Of a DNA stretch of 64,000 nucleotides, positions 32,579-40,916 are shown one piece after another. The translations under genes were made by a program, and so were the position numbers. Below the pieces are notes generated by a model. That model was not told where the DNA came from. It saw only the letters and a program-made list of their open reading frames with translations, and ran no database searches. This DNA is from a bacterium 1xD42-67 (GTDB taxonomy: Bacteria; Bacillota; Clostridia; Oscillospirales; Oscillospiraceae): assembly GCA_003612335.1 (NCBI GenBank), contig RAYO01000022.1, positions 1-64,000 on the forward strand. The letters run 5' to 3'. Every line of letters starts with the position of its first letter. The stretch's first letter is position 1.

Positions 32579-33592
32579 CTATCGGGAGGCGGAGATAGCG
32601 ACCGCGTGGCAGATCCCGGGGATGGACTCGCCCTGGAAGGAGGAGGTGGGGGAGTGGAGGGCCCCGGTGGGGCAAAAGAGGATGTCCTTCCACTTCCCCG
32701 CCTTCATGCCGTTGAGGAGGTGGCCGGTGAGCACCGAGGCGCAGCACCCGCAGCCCGAGCCGCCGCAGTGGACGTCCTGGCCCTTGATGTCGAAGAGCAT
32801 GGCGCCGCAGTCGGCGTGGGCCTTCAGGCTGATCCCGTCCCGGCGGAGGAGCTCGATCAGCAGCTCGCTGCCTAGCACCCCCAGGTCGCCGGTGACGATC
32901 AGGTCGTAGCTGCTGGGGGAGCGGCCGGTGTCCTGGAAGTGGGCGGTGATGGTGGCGTGGGCCGCTGGGGCCATGGCCGCCCCCATGTTGTTGGTGTCGG
33001 CGATCCCCTTGTCCACGATCTTGCCGACGGTGACATGGGTGATATAGGGTCCCAGGCCCTCCCGGGCCAGGATGGCCGCCCCGGCGGCGGTGGCGGTCCA
33101 CTGGGACGTGGGGGTCCTCTGTCCGCCGTACTCCAGAGGGGTGCGGTACTGCCGCTCCGCGGAGCAGAAGTGGGAGGAGGCGGTCACCGCCGCCAGCTCC
33201 CCAAAGCCTCCGTCCAGGACCATAGAGGCCAGGACGAGCCCCTCGCCCATGGTGGAGCAGGCGCCGTAGAGGCCGAAGAAGGGGATATCCTGCCCCCGGG
33301 CGGCGAAGGAGGAGCTGATGCACTGGTTGAGCAGGTCCCCGGCAAAGAGCCAGTCCAGGCTGGACGCCGCCTGTCCCGCCTTGTCCAGGGCCAGGCCCAG
33401 GGCCTGCTTCTGCATGGTGCTCTCCGCCTTTTCCCAGGTAGATTCGCCAAAGGTGTCGTCCTTGTCGATATAGTCGAAGGTGGAGGCCAAGGGTCCCTCC
33501 CCCTCCTTTTTGCCCGCCACGTTGGCCCAGCCGGCGAAGGAGGGGGGAGATGCCAGGGCCGCCGTCTGGGATCCGAGCTTTTTAGTCGTCAT
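32579..33592 (-). CDS. spoVAD: Stage V sporulation protein AD
   Basis: The 337-aa soluble protein has a thiolase-like fold (GLYGACSTMGEGLVLASMVLD, SSHFCSAERQYRTPLEYG, HCGGSGCGCCASVL). SpoVAD binds dipicolinic acid at the spore inner membrane. ATG 33592 follows GGGGAG, and the typical N-terminus TTKKLGSQTAAL begins there. Expression should be forespore-specific (sigma-G), but I see no convincing sigma-G promoter. Confidence 0.95.
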   Translation of the reverse strand: MTTKKLGSQTAALASPPSFAGWANVAGKKEGEGPLASTFDYIDKDDTFGESTWEKAESTMQKQALGLALDKAGQAASSLDWLFAGDLLNQCISSSFAARGQDIPFFGLYGACSTMGEGLVLASMVLDGGFGELAAVTASSHFCSAERQYRTPLEYGGQRTPTSQWTATAAGAAILAREGLGPYITHVTVGKIVDKGIADTNNMGAAMAPAAHATITAHFQDTGRSPSSYDLIVTGDLGVLGSELLIELLRRDGISLKAHADCGAMLFDIKGQDVHCGGSGCGCCASVLTGHLLNGMKAGKWKDILFCPTGALHSPTSSFQGESIPGICHAVAISASR

Positions 33593-33651
33593 GTGTCCAC
33601 TCCCCATCTGTGAAGTTTGCATTAGTTTTCCGCCGGAGGGCAAAAATATGT

Positions 33652-33680
33652 TTGACCTGCAAGATCTTTTTTCGTATAAT
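33652..33680 (+). promoter_or_regulatory. Promoter of ybeY
   Basis: TTGACC, 17 bases, TATAAT, about 165 bp before the start codon; the intervening leader is structured. Confidence 0.85.
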
Positions 33681-33683
33681 ATG

Positions 33684-33745
33684 GTCAGCACACTTGAAGA
33701 TCGGCAAGACCGATCTTCGACCAGCGGCAGAGCCTGTGCGCTGAC
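33684..33745 (+). promoter_or_regulatory. Structured 5' leader of ybeY
   Basis: GTCAGCACA pairs with TGTGCGCTGAC around an inner 9-bp hairpin (GAAGATCGG/CCGATCTTC, 33696-33718). There is no U-tract, so it is not an obvious attenuator. Function unknown. Confidence 0.5.
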
Positions 33746-33845
33746 TATGAAGTCTGGCGCAGGCCGCTTTTCGACCACGCCAACTATAAAGAGATACCTG
33801 CGGGGACGGATGAGGTCCGCCGCATGGAGAGAGGAGGGACGGCCT

Positions 33846-34337
33846 GTGGAGCATGAAGTCTATCTCGACGCGGAAGTGGAGACGCCGCCCGAAGTGGCGG
33901 CCCAGATCCGCAGGGCGGTCCTGGCCGCGCTGGAGGGCGAGGGGGTCGATACGCCCTGCATCGTGGAGGTGTGCGTCACCGGCGACGAGGGCATCCATCA
34001 GACCAATCTGGAGACTCGGGGGGTGGACGCTCCCACCGATGTGCTCTCCTTCCCCATGTTCGAGCTGTCCCCCGGGGAAAAGCCCCAGGCGGACTGGGCC
34101 GACCCGGATACGGACAAGGTGTTTTTGGGGGACATGATGATCTCCCTGGAGCGGGCCCGGGCCCAGGCGGAGGAGTTCGGCCACTCCCCGGAGCGGGAGG
34201 TGTGCTACCTGGCCGTCCACTCGGTGCTCCACCTGCTGGGCTACGACCACCTGGACGAGGGCCCCATGAAGGCCCGGATGCGCCAGCGTGAGGAGGCAAT
34301 CCTAGGTAAGCTGGGGATCACCCGGGAGGGCGTGTAG
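33846..34337 (+). CDS. ybeY: Endoribonuclease YbeY
   Basis: The 163-aa metallo-RNase works in 16S rRNA maturation and ribosome quality control. HSVLHLLGYDH provides the zinc ligands, preceded by APTDVLSFPMFEL and FLGDMMISL. GTG 33846 follows GAGGAGGGACGG. The stop TAG (34335-34337) coincides with the left end of a palindromic repeat element. The gene precedes era by 1.7 kb; a lipoprotein gene is inserted between them. Confidence 0.95.
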   Translation: MEHEVYLDAEVETPPEVAAQIRRAVLAALEGEGVDTPCIVEVCVTGDEGIHQTNLETRGVDAPTDVLSFPMFELSPGEKPQADWADPDTDKVFLGDMMISLERARAQAEEFGHSPEREVCYLAVHSVLHLLGYDHLDEGPMKARMRQREEAILGKLGITREGV

Positions 34338-34490
34338 GGGCGGACATTGTCCGCCCGTTCCGGAGGTTTTCGTAATTTGCGGGCGGATGATATCTGCCCA
34401 TACGGAGGGCCTGCGCAGTTTGCGGGCGGATGATATCCGCCCATACGGAGGGCCTGCGCAGTTTGCGGGCGGATAATATCCGCCCCTACA
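34333..34490. repeat. TGTAGGGGCG-type element with three inner units
   Basis: The element starts TGTAGGGGCGG and ends CGCCCCTACA. Three GGGCGGATNATATCCGCCC palindromes are separated by TTGC and ACGGAGGGCCTGCGCAG spacers; two spacer-plus-palindrome units are near-identical. The left end overlaps the ybeY stop codon. Confidence 0.88.
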
Positions 34491-34505
34491 AGAAAGAGAG
34501 ATTTT

Positions 34506-35747
34506 ATGAACAAGAAAATTATCCCTTGGGCTCTGCTGTGCATCCTCCTGCTGGGCGGGTGCCAGAGGGGGGAGGAAGCGCCCGCCATATCCGCCTCGCC
34601 GCCAGAACCGACGCCCAAAACCGCCCAGGAGCTGCTGGAGGAACAGATCATCGACGACACCCACGACGCCTTCTTGGTGGACACCGGCGGGCGGATGGGC
34701 GCCCTGCTGGTGACCGTGGAGCAGTATCCGGATGGATATGAGGGGTATGGCCTGTTTGAGGTCTGGGATCCCCGGGACATGGCGCATCCCATCCAGCGGG
34801 AGATCAAGCCGCTGGATTCCGTTGGTCTGCACCAGACAGTGGACGCCGATTTCGACGGCTGGGGGGACTTTGGCTATCTCTATGCCATGGGGAACCAACC
34901 CAACTACTGGTATTTCTGGCTCTGGGACGAGGAACAGGGCCGATTTGCGGAGGAGCCCGCCTTTGCGGATATCTCCGACCCGGTGTTTGACCAGGAAAAG
35001 CAGCTGGTCCATGGCTGGGCCAGGAGCAGCGGAGCCTCTACCGGCTTGAGCACGACCCACCGATGGATCGATGGGGAATTGATCTGCGTTCGTCGGATCG
35101 AGGCGGAGATCGATGCGAACACCGGATTCGAGAGCATCTTCCTGTCTGTAGAGGACTGGATAGACGGTGCCCAGGTGGAGCTGTTTTACCAGACCTATGA
35201 CTTTGAGGACGGCAGCTGGTTCGAGGAGCGGGAGAAGTGGGAGGCGGACCTGGACTACCACGGAGAGCCGGGAGGGGTCTACGACCGGATCTCCGGCTGG
35301 CTGGACGGCCGCTGGTCCCATGTCTTCACGGTGGACACCGGGGGGAGCCTGGGCACTCTGCTGGTGACGGTGGAACGGGAGCCCTCCGATGAGGGGACCG
35401 CCATCTGCGTTTGGGATATGTCCGACCTGTCCCAGCCCATGCAGACGATCCACGCCTATATCTGCCAGCCGGAGGGCGCCCTTGGCGGCTGGCGCCGCCG
35501 GGTGGACGCCGACTTTGACGGCTATGGGGACTTTGGCTACCTGTGGGCTTTCCAGAAAGATCATGCGGGCTTTTACGATTTCTGGCGCTGGGACGAGGGA
35601 GCGAGACAGTTTGTCAGGATGGATGGATTCGAGGACCTAAAGCTGATGTGGTCCGACCCGGATACGAAGACGGTATACGGCGATCTGGAAGGATATTTCC
35701 AGTGGGAAAATGGAAGATTTGCTCGATATGAGGAACAAGATCGATAA
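34506..35747 (+). CDS. Lipoprotein with duplicated VCBS/FG-GAP-like domain
   Basis: The 413-aa protein has a lipobox LLGGC (Cys19) after a hydrophobic signal. Two homologous halves follow. Half 1 (from about 58) has VDTGGRMGALLVTVE, DADFDGWGDFGYLYA and WYFWLWDEEQGRF. Half 2 (from about 276) has VDTGGSLGTLLVTVE, DADFDGYGDFGYLWA and YDFWRWDEGARQF. The DxDFDGxGD pattern fits calcium-binding FG-GAP/VCBS strands. It is surface-exposed; ligand unknown. The second half is followed closely by a 64-aa membrane protein gene. Confidence 0.8.
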   Translation: MNKKIIPWALLCILLLGGCQRGEEAPAISASPPEPTPKTAQELLEEQIIDDTHDAFLVDTGGRMGALLVTVEQYPDGYEGYGLFEVWDPRDMAHPIQREIKPLDSVGLHQTVDADFDGWGDFGYLYAMGNQPNYWYFWLWDEEQGRFAEEPAFADISDPVFDQEKQLVHGWARSSGASTGLSTTHRWIDGELICVRRIEAEIDANTGFESIFLSVEDWIDGAQVELFYQTYDFEDGSWFEEREKWEADLDYHGEPGGVYDRISGWLDGRWSHVFTVDTGGSLGTLLVTVEREPSDEGTAICVWDMSDLSQPMQTIHAYICQPEGALGGWRRRVDADFDGYGDFGYLWAFQKDHAGFYDFWRWDEGARQFVRMDGFEDLKLMWSDPDTKTVYGDLEGYFQWENGRFARYEEQDR

Positions 35748-35758
35748 GGAGGATCATC

Positions 35759-35953
35759 ATGAGTAAAAAGATCAGACTGACTGCCATCGAGGACGACTTC
35801 GACGATTTTGACGACTACGAGGAGCTGGGCCGCCGGGATGGGAGGCGCTGGGACCTCCAGTGCTGCCTGGCCTCTGTCGCGGCCGTCTGCGCCGCGGCCT
35901 GCGTCCTGATCTTCACGGTGCGCGCCATCTGGAAGCATGTTCGCGGCAGATGA
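35759..35953 (+). CDS. Small membrane protein with acidic N-terminus, 64 aa
   Basis: AAGGAGG precedes the ATG. The sequence has an acidic stretch (IEDDFDDFDDYEELG) followed by one hydrophobic helix with several Cys (CCLASVAAVCAAACVLIF) and a basic end. No known family comes to mind. It is 12 bp after the lipoprotein gene and probably cotranscribed. Confidence 0.7.
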   Translation: MSKKIRLTAIEDDFDDFDDYEELGRRDGRRWDLQCCLASVAAVCAAACVLIFTVRAIWKHVRGR

Positions 35954-36033
35954 CAGGCCCTCTCCGCCGGAGCGGGGAGGATGAGCGGCCTCCGGGGAGA
36001 TGCTCACGCCCGGAGAGAAAGTGAGGACCACCT

Positions 36034-36927
36034 ATGATCAAAAGAAGCGGCATCATCACCATCTGCGGACGGCCCAACGTGGGCAAGTCAACCCTGACCA
36101 ACGCCTTCGTGGGGGAGAAGGTGGCCATCGTCACCAACAAGCCCCAGACCACCCGGAACCGCATCTGCGGCATCAAGAACCGGGGGGAGAGCCAGTTCGT
36201 CTTCGTTGACACCCCCGGCTTCCACAGGGCCCGCACCCGCCTGGGGGACTACATGGTGAACGTGGTGAAGGAGTCCGTCTCCGATGTGGACGCCGTCCTC
36301 CTGCTGGCGGAACCGATCCCCAACGTGGGGGAGCCGGAAAAGCAGCTCATCGCCCGGATTCGGGCCCTGGGCTGTCCGGCGGTGCTGGCCATCAACAAGG
36401 CGGACGTTTTGGAACAGAAGGAGAGGCTGCTGGAGGTGATCCAGGTCTACAGCCAGGCCCACGAGTTCGACGCGGTGGTCCCCATCTCCGCCAAGACCGG
36501 CCAGGGGGTGGAGGAGCTGCTGGACGTGCTGGAGCGGTATCTGCCTGAAGGTCCCCAGCTCTTCCCCGAGGATATGACCTCCGACCAGCCCGAGCGGCAG
36601 ATGATGGCCGAGATCATGCGGGAGAAGCTGCTCCTCCTGCTGGACAAGGAGATCCCCCATGGGACCGCCGTGGAGATCGGCCGCTTCGCGGAGCGGGACG
36701 ACGAGGTGGTGGAGGTGGAGGCCACCATCTACTGCGAGAAGGACAGCCACAAGGGCATCATCATCGGAAAGGGCGGCGGGATGCTGAAAAAGGCCTCGAC
36801 CCTGGCCCGCCAGGACATGGAGAAGTTCATGGGGACCAAGGTGTTTTTGAAGACCTGGGTGAAGGTGAAGGCCCACTGGCGGGACGACCCGGCGGCCATC
36901 CAGAACTTCGGCTATGTGAAGGAGTGA
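36034..36927 (+). CDS. era: GTPase Era
   Basis: The 297-aa GTPase assists 16S rRNA 3'-end maturation. G1 GRPNVGKST, G3 DTPGFHRAR, G4 NKAD and the C-terminal KH domain (GIIIGKGGGMLKKAS) are all present. GTGAGG lies upstream of ATG 36034. It starts the era-(66 aa)-yqzL-recO run. Confidence 0.97.
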   Translation: MIKRSGIITICGRPNVGKSTLTNAFVGEKVAIVTNKPQTTRNRICGIKNRGESQFVFVDTPGFHRARTRLGDYMVNVVKESVSDVDAVLLLAEPIPNVGEPEKQLIARIRALGCPAVLAINKADVLEQKERLLEVIQVYSQAHEFDAVVPISAKTGQGVEELLDVLERYLPEGPQLFPEDMTSDQPERQMMAEIMREKLLLLLDKEIPHGTAVEIGRFAERDDEVVEVEATIYCEKDSHKGIIIGKGGGMLKKASTLARQDMEKFMGTKVFLKTWVKVKAHWRDDPAAIQNFGYVKE

Positions 36928-36928
36928 C

Positions 36929-37129
36929 ATGGAGCACACGAGGGAGGACCTGATGGAGGCCAGGCGTCAGATCGATTCCACCCTCCACAAGCTGCGGGAG
37001 ACGGTGGAGACCCTTCGGGCGAAGGAGCGCCCGGAGCGGTATAAGTCCCAGATCACCCTGGCGGAGCGGCGGATCCGGGCCTTTGAGATCGCGGAGGATC
37101 TGATCCGGCGGGAGATCGGCGGCAGTTAG
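36929..37129 (+). CDS. Small helical protein of unknown function, 66 aa
   Basis: It starts one base after the era stop (TGACATG) with AAGGAG upstream. It is a charged, all-helical protein, likely a coiled coil (ARRQIDSTLHKLRETVETLR). Its tight packing against era suggests coexpression. I do not know the family. Confidence 0.75.
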   Translation: MEHTREDLMEARRQIDSTLHKLRETVETLRAKERPERYKSQITLAERRIRAFEIAEDLIRREIGGS

Positions 37130-37232
37130 CCCCTGTCCGGTGGGAGGGGCCGCCCCATCGGCAAGATTTACCGCTCATACCGCCTGGAGAGACCGGCCAG
37201 CCTAATCCCAGAAAGGAAGGGAGGGCTGCGCC

Positions 37233-37382
37233 GTGGATGAGCAGGGACTTTGGATGCTGTTTTGCAGGACCGGACTGCCGGCGGCCTGGCTGGCGCTGGC
37301 CGGAGAGCGGGAAGAGCGGTCCCAGCAGCAGCGAGAGGAGCCGGCAAAGACGGCCTTCCGGCCCAAGATCGAACGAGCCTGA
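37233..37382 (+). CDS. yqzL: YqzL-like small protein, 49 aa
   Basis: GTG 37233 follows GGAAGGGAGGG. The product has LWMLFCRTGLPAAWLAL, matching the W-x-L-F-x-x-T-G-x-P-x-A-Y pattern of YqzL, a tiny Firmicutes protein always found between era and recO. The position here is exactly that. The Arg/Glu-rich tail is longer than usual. Function unknown. Confidence 0.75.
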   Translation: MDEQGLWMLFCRTGLPAAWLALAGEREERSQQQREEPAKTAFRPKIERA

Positions 37383-37418
37383 CGGGAGGATCTCCCGTCT
37401 TACATAGGAGAGATGCCC

Positions 37419-38177
37419 ATGCACGTCACCACCAAGGCCCTGGTCCTGCGGGGAGTGGATTACAAGGAGACGGATAAGATCCTCACCCTGTTCACCCGGG
37501 ACCAGGGGAAGCTCACGGCCTCCGCCCGGGGGTGCCGGAAAAAGGGGAGCGCCATCGCCGCCGGATGCCAGCTGCTGGCCTGGTCGGAGATGGTGCTCTA
37601 CGACTATCAGGGCCGCTGGACGGTGAAGGAGGCGTCTGCCGAGCGGCTGTTCCAAGGGGTGCGGGGGGACATCCAGCGGCTGGCCCTGGCCTGCTATCTC
37701 GCCGAGGTCTCCGCGCTGCTGGCGGTGGAGGGCCTGCCCAGCCCCGAGCTGCTGTCCCTCGCCCTGAACTGCCTCCACGTGTTGGACGAGCGGCCCGACA
37801 AGCCTCTGGCTCTGGTGAAAGCGGTCTTCGAATGGAAAGCTATGGCCCTGGCGGGGTATGAGCCCCTGATCGGCGGCTGCGCCGTCTGCGGGGCGGTCCC
37901 CCCGGAGGAGCCCCGGTTCCACCTGCGGGAGGGGGTGCTCCACTGTGCCGGATGCCGCGGCGGGGCGGGGGATGGGATCTCCATGCCCCTCTCCCCTCCG
38001 GCCCTGGCTGCCCTGGAGCGGATCGTCCACGGCGACCCCAAGCGGCTGTTCTCCTTCCGCCTGGGGGCGGCCCCCCTGGAGCAGCTGGCCGGAACGGCGG
38101 AGGCCTATGTCCACGCCCAGCTGGAACGGGGCTTCTCTACCCTGGACTACTACAAGAGCCTGGAGGGACTGCCCTGA
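37419..38177 (+). CDS. recO: DNA repair protein RecO
   Basis: The 252-aa protein loads RecA at gaps with RecR. It has an N-terminal OB-fold (TTKALVLRGVDYKETDKIL, LTASARGCRKKGS) and a helical domain with a four-Cys zinc site (CAVCG and CAGC). ATG 37419 is favoured over ATG 37413 because AGGAG sits 8 bases before it. recR itself is not in the window. Confidence 0.95.
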   Translation: MHVTTKALVLRGVDYKETDKILTLFTRDQGKLTASARGCRKKGSAIAAGCQLLAWSEMVLYDYQGRWTVKEASAERLFQGVRGDIQRLALACYLAEVSALLAVEGLPSPELLSLALNCLHVLDERPDKPLALVKAVFEWKAMALAGYEPLIGGCAVCGAVPPEEPRFHLREGVLHCAGCRGGAGDGISMPLSPPALAALERIVHGDPKRLFSFRLGAAPLEQLAGTAEAYVHAQLERGFSTLDYYKSLEGLP

Positions 38178-38226
38178 TACCGGCAGGGGATCGTCCTGGA
38201 GGAGCATGCCCCCGGCGCGGGCCCTA

Positions 38227-38255
38227 TTGACTTTCCGCCGGGAACGGCATACAAT
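38227..38255 (+). promoter_or_regulatory. Promoter of the cysteine desulfurase gene
   Basis: TTGACT, 17 bases, TACAAT, 36 bp before the TTG start. Confidence 0.8.
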
Positions 38256-38290
38256 AGCCGATACTGATTCTGTTGAGGGAGGCGGGCACC

Positions 38291-39430
38291 TTGTCCCACT
38301 ACTTAGATAACGCCGCCACCACGCCGGTGCGGCCCGAGGCGGTCCAGGCGGCGGTGGAGGCCATGGTCCAGGTCTGGGGGAACCCCTCCTCTCAGTATCC
38401 TCTGGGGAGAGAGGCGGCGGACCGGCTGAAGGGCTGGCGGGGGGACGTGGCCGGGGCCCTGGGCTGCGGGCCGGAGGAGCTGTGGTTCACCTCCTGCGGG
38501 TCCGAGGGGGACAACTGGGCCATCCAGGGGGCGATGGAGCTGAATCGCCGGAAGGGGAGGCACATCGTCACCACCGCCATCGAGCACGCCGCCGTGACAG
38601 AGCCGGTGAAGGCCCTGGAGCGCCAGGGCTGCGAGGTCACCTGGCTCCAGCCCGGCCGGCAGGGGGAGATCGATCCCGGCCAGCTCGCCGCCGCCCTCCG
38701 GCCGGATACGGCGCTGGTGTCCATGATGTTGGTGAACAACGAGCTGGGGACCCTCCTGCCCGTCCGGGAGGCGGCCCGGGCCATCGGACAGGCGGGCTGT
38801 CCCGCTCTGCTCCACTGCGACGCCGTCCAGGGCTTTTTGAAGGTCCCCTTCACGCCCAAAGAGCTGGGGGCGGACCTGGTGACCGTCAGCGGACACAAGG
38901 TCCACGCCCCCAAGGGGATCGGGGCCCTGTATGTCCGGAAGGGCCTGAAGCTGCCCCCCCTCATCCGGGGCGGGGGCCAGGAGGGCGGCCTGCGCTCCGG
39001 TACCGAGGCCACCAGCCAGATCGCCGCCTTCGCCGCCGCCGCCCGTCTGGGGGCCGCTTCCTTCCAAAAGGACGCCGCCCATATGGCGGGACTGCGGGCC
39101 TATGCGGCGCAGAGGCTGGCCCAAGAGGTCCCGGAGGCCCTGGTCCTGGCCCCGGAGGGCGCCCCCCATATCCTGCCCATCTCCCTGCCCGGCTATAAGA
39201 GCGAGGTGGTGGTCCGATTCCTCGGCGACCGGGGGATCGCCCTCTCCTCTGGCTCCGCCTGCCACCGGGGAAAGCCCAGCCACGTCTTCGCCGCCCTCAA
39301 GCTGCCCAGACAGCAGCTGGACGGGGCCCTGCGGATCAGCTTTTCCTACGATACCGCCCAAGAGGACGTGGACGCCCTGATCGGCGGGCTGAAGGCGGCC
39401 AGGGAGCAGCTCTTCACGACCCTGTCATGA
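38291..39430 (+). CDS. Cysteine desulfurase (NifS/IscS-like)
   Basis: The 379-aa class V aminotransferase-fold enzyme releases sulfur from cysteine for Fe-S clusters or tRNA thiolation. YLDNAATTPVRPEAV is the family start; PLP Lys203 is in SGHKVHAPKG, and catalytic Cys324 is in SSGSACHRG on the mobile loop. The start is TTG 38291 with GGGAGG 8 bases upstream. No iscU or thiI neighbour is seen, so the sulfur acceptor is open. Confidence 0.93.
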   Translation: MSHYLDNAATTPVRPEAVQAAVEAMVQVWGNPSSQYPLGREAADRLKGWRGDVAGALGCGPEELWFTSCGSEGDNWAIQGAMELNRRKGRHIVTTAIEHAAVTEPVKALERQGCEVTWLQPGRQGEIDPGQLAAALRPDTALVSMMLVNNELGTLLPVREAARAIGQAGCPALLHCDAVQGFLKVPFTPKELGADLVTVSGHKVHAPKGIGALYVRKGLKLPPLIRGGGQEGGLRSGTEATSQIAAFAAAARLGAASFQKDAAHMAGLRAYAAQRLAQEVPEALVLAPEGAPHILPISLPGYKSEVVVRFLGDRGIALSSGSACHRGKPSHVFAALKLPRQQLDGALRISFSYDTAQEDVDALIGGLKAAREQLFTTLS

Positions 39431-39484
39431 TGGGCCCCGCCCCTGCTCAGCCGGGGGACGACACCAGATAAGGAGCATCATCCC

Positions 39485-40861
39485 ATGTTCGCGTATATGA
39501 AGCAGAAGCCCGGATTCTACCGGCAGGTGACCGGGCTGGCAGCCCCGATCGTCCTGCAGAACCTGATCACCAGCGCCCTGGGCATGGCGGACACCTTCAT
39601 GGTGGGGATGCTGGGGGTGGTCCCCATGGCGGCGCTGACCCTGGCCAACATCCCCCTCTTCGCGGTGCAGATGTTCATCTTCGGGGTGCAGAGCGGGGCC
39701 TCCGTCCTCTTCAGCCAGTACTGGGGCAAGCAGGACATGGAGGCGATCGGCCGGGTGCTGGGGGTGGCCCTGTGGGTGGTGCTGCTGGTGTCCTCCCTCT
39801 TCGCGGCGGTGCTGCTCATCTGCCCGGTGGCCTTTCTGAGCCTCTTCGGCAACGAGCCGGAGGTGATCCGGCTGGCCGCCCGATACGGTTCGATCGCCGG
39901 GCTGTCCTATGTGTGCAACGCCTTCACGATGATGTATGTGGCCGCCTATCGGAGCATGGAGCGGCCCCAGCTGGGGCTGTACATCCTGGTGACCTCTATG
40001 GCGGTGAACACTTTCCTCAACTGGGTGTTCATCTTCGGGAATCTGGGCGTGCGACCGATGGGGGTCCGGGGGGCGGCGGTGGCCACCCTCACCGCCCGCC
40101 TGCTGGAGGTGGCCATCGTGGCGGTCCACATGGCGCGCAGCCGCTTTTTCCGGGTGGAGCTGAGGCTGCTGTTCCGCCCTGGGGCGGAGATGGCCCGCCG
40201 GTTCCTGCGGTACGGCGGCCTGGTGGTGTGCAACGAGACCATGTGGGGGGTGGGGACCTCCATCTTCCCCACGATCATGGGCCATATGGCGGGCAGCACC
40301 GATATCCTGGCCGCCTATACCATCGCCGGCAACGTGGAGAAGATCGTGATGGTCATCTCCTTCGGCCTGTCCTCCACGGCGGCGATCGTCATCGGCCGGG
40401 AGATCGGCGCGGGCCGGTCGGACCGGGTGCTGGACGTGGGCAAGGCGCTGAACGCCCTGGCGGCGGTGGGGGGACTGGTCCTGGGGGCGGTGCTCCTCCT
40501 CTTCGTCTGGACCGCCGCGCCGGCCTGGGTCTACCCCTTGTTCGAGCTGTCCCCTGGGGCGGCTTCGGTGGCCTCGATGATGATGGTGGTGATGGCCCTG
40601 GGCATGCCCCTGAAGGACTTCAACACGGTGAATATCGTGGGGGTCCTCCGGGGCGGGGGAGACGTGAGGGCGGCCACCCTCATCGACATCGGCCCTCTGT
40701 GGCTGGCGGCGATCCCATATGCGGCCCTGTGCGGACTGGTCCTGAAGACCAGCGTCTTCTGGGTCTATCTGGCCTTCCCGCTGGAGCAGGCGGTGAAGTC
40801 CTTCGCGGGGGTCTGGCGTCTGCGCTCCGGACGGTGGGTCCGGGACCTGACCCGGGCCTGA
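39485..40861 (+). CDS. MATE family efflux transporter
   Basis: The 458-aa protein has 12 hydrophobic segments in two related halves (LAAPIVLQNLITSALGMADT, and in half 2 LVVCNETMWGVGTSIF). It is an Na+ or H+ coupled multidrug exporter of the inner membrane. AAGGAGC precedes the ATG. Another MATE pump lies at 50690 and is not closely similar. The drug profile cannot be inferred. Confidence 0.92.
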   Translation: MFAYMKQKPGFYRQVTGLAAPIVLQNLITSALGMADTFMVGMLGVVPMAALTLANIPLFAVQMFIFGVQSGASVLFSQYWGKQDMEAIGRVLGVALWVVLLVSSLFAAVLLICPVAFLSLFGNEPEVIRLAARYGSIAGLSYVCNAFTMMYVAAYRSMERPQLGLYILVTSMAVNTFLNWVFIFGNLGVRPMGVRGAAVATLTARLLEVAIVAVHMARSRFFRVELRLLFRPGAEMARRFLRYGGLVVCNETMWGVGTSIFPTIMGHMAGSTDILAAYTIAGNVEKIVMVISFGLSSTAAIVIGREIGAGRSDRVLDVGKALNALAAVGGLVLGAVLLLFVWTAAPAWVYPLFELSPGAASVASMMMVVMALGMPLKDFNTVNIVGVLRGGGDVRAATLIDIGPLWLAAIPYAALCGLVLKTSVFWVYLAFPLEQAVKSFAGVWRLRSGRWVRDLTRA

Positions 40862-40916
40862 CCCTGCCCTCAGACGGATACGGCAGGATACTATGACGAT
40901 CGGGAGAGTGCTTTAG

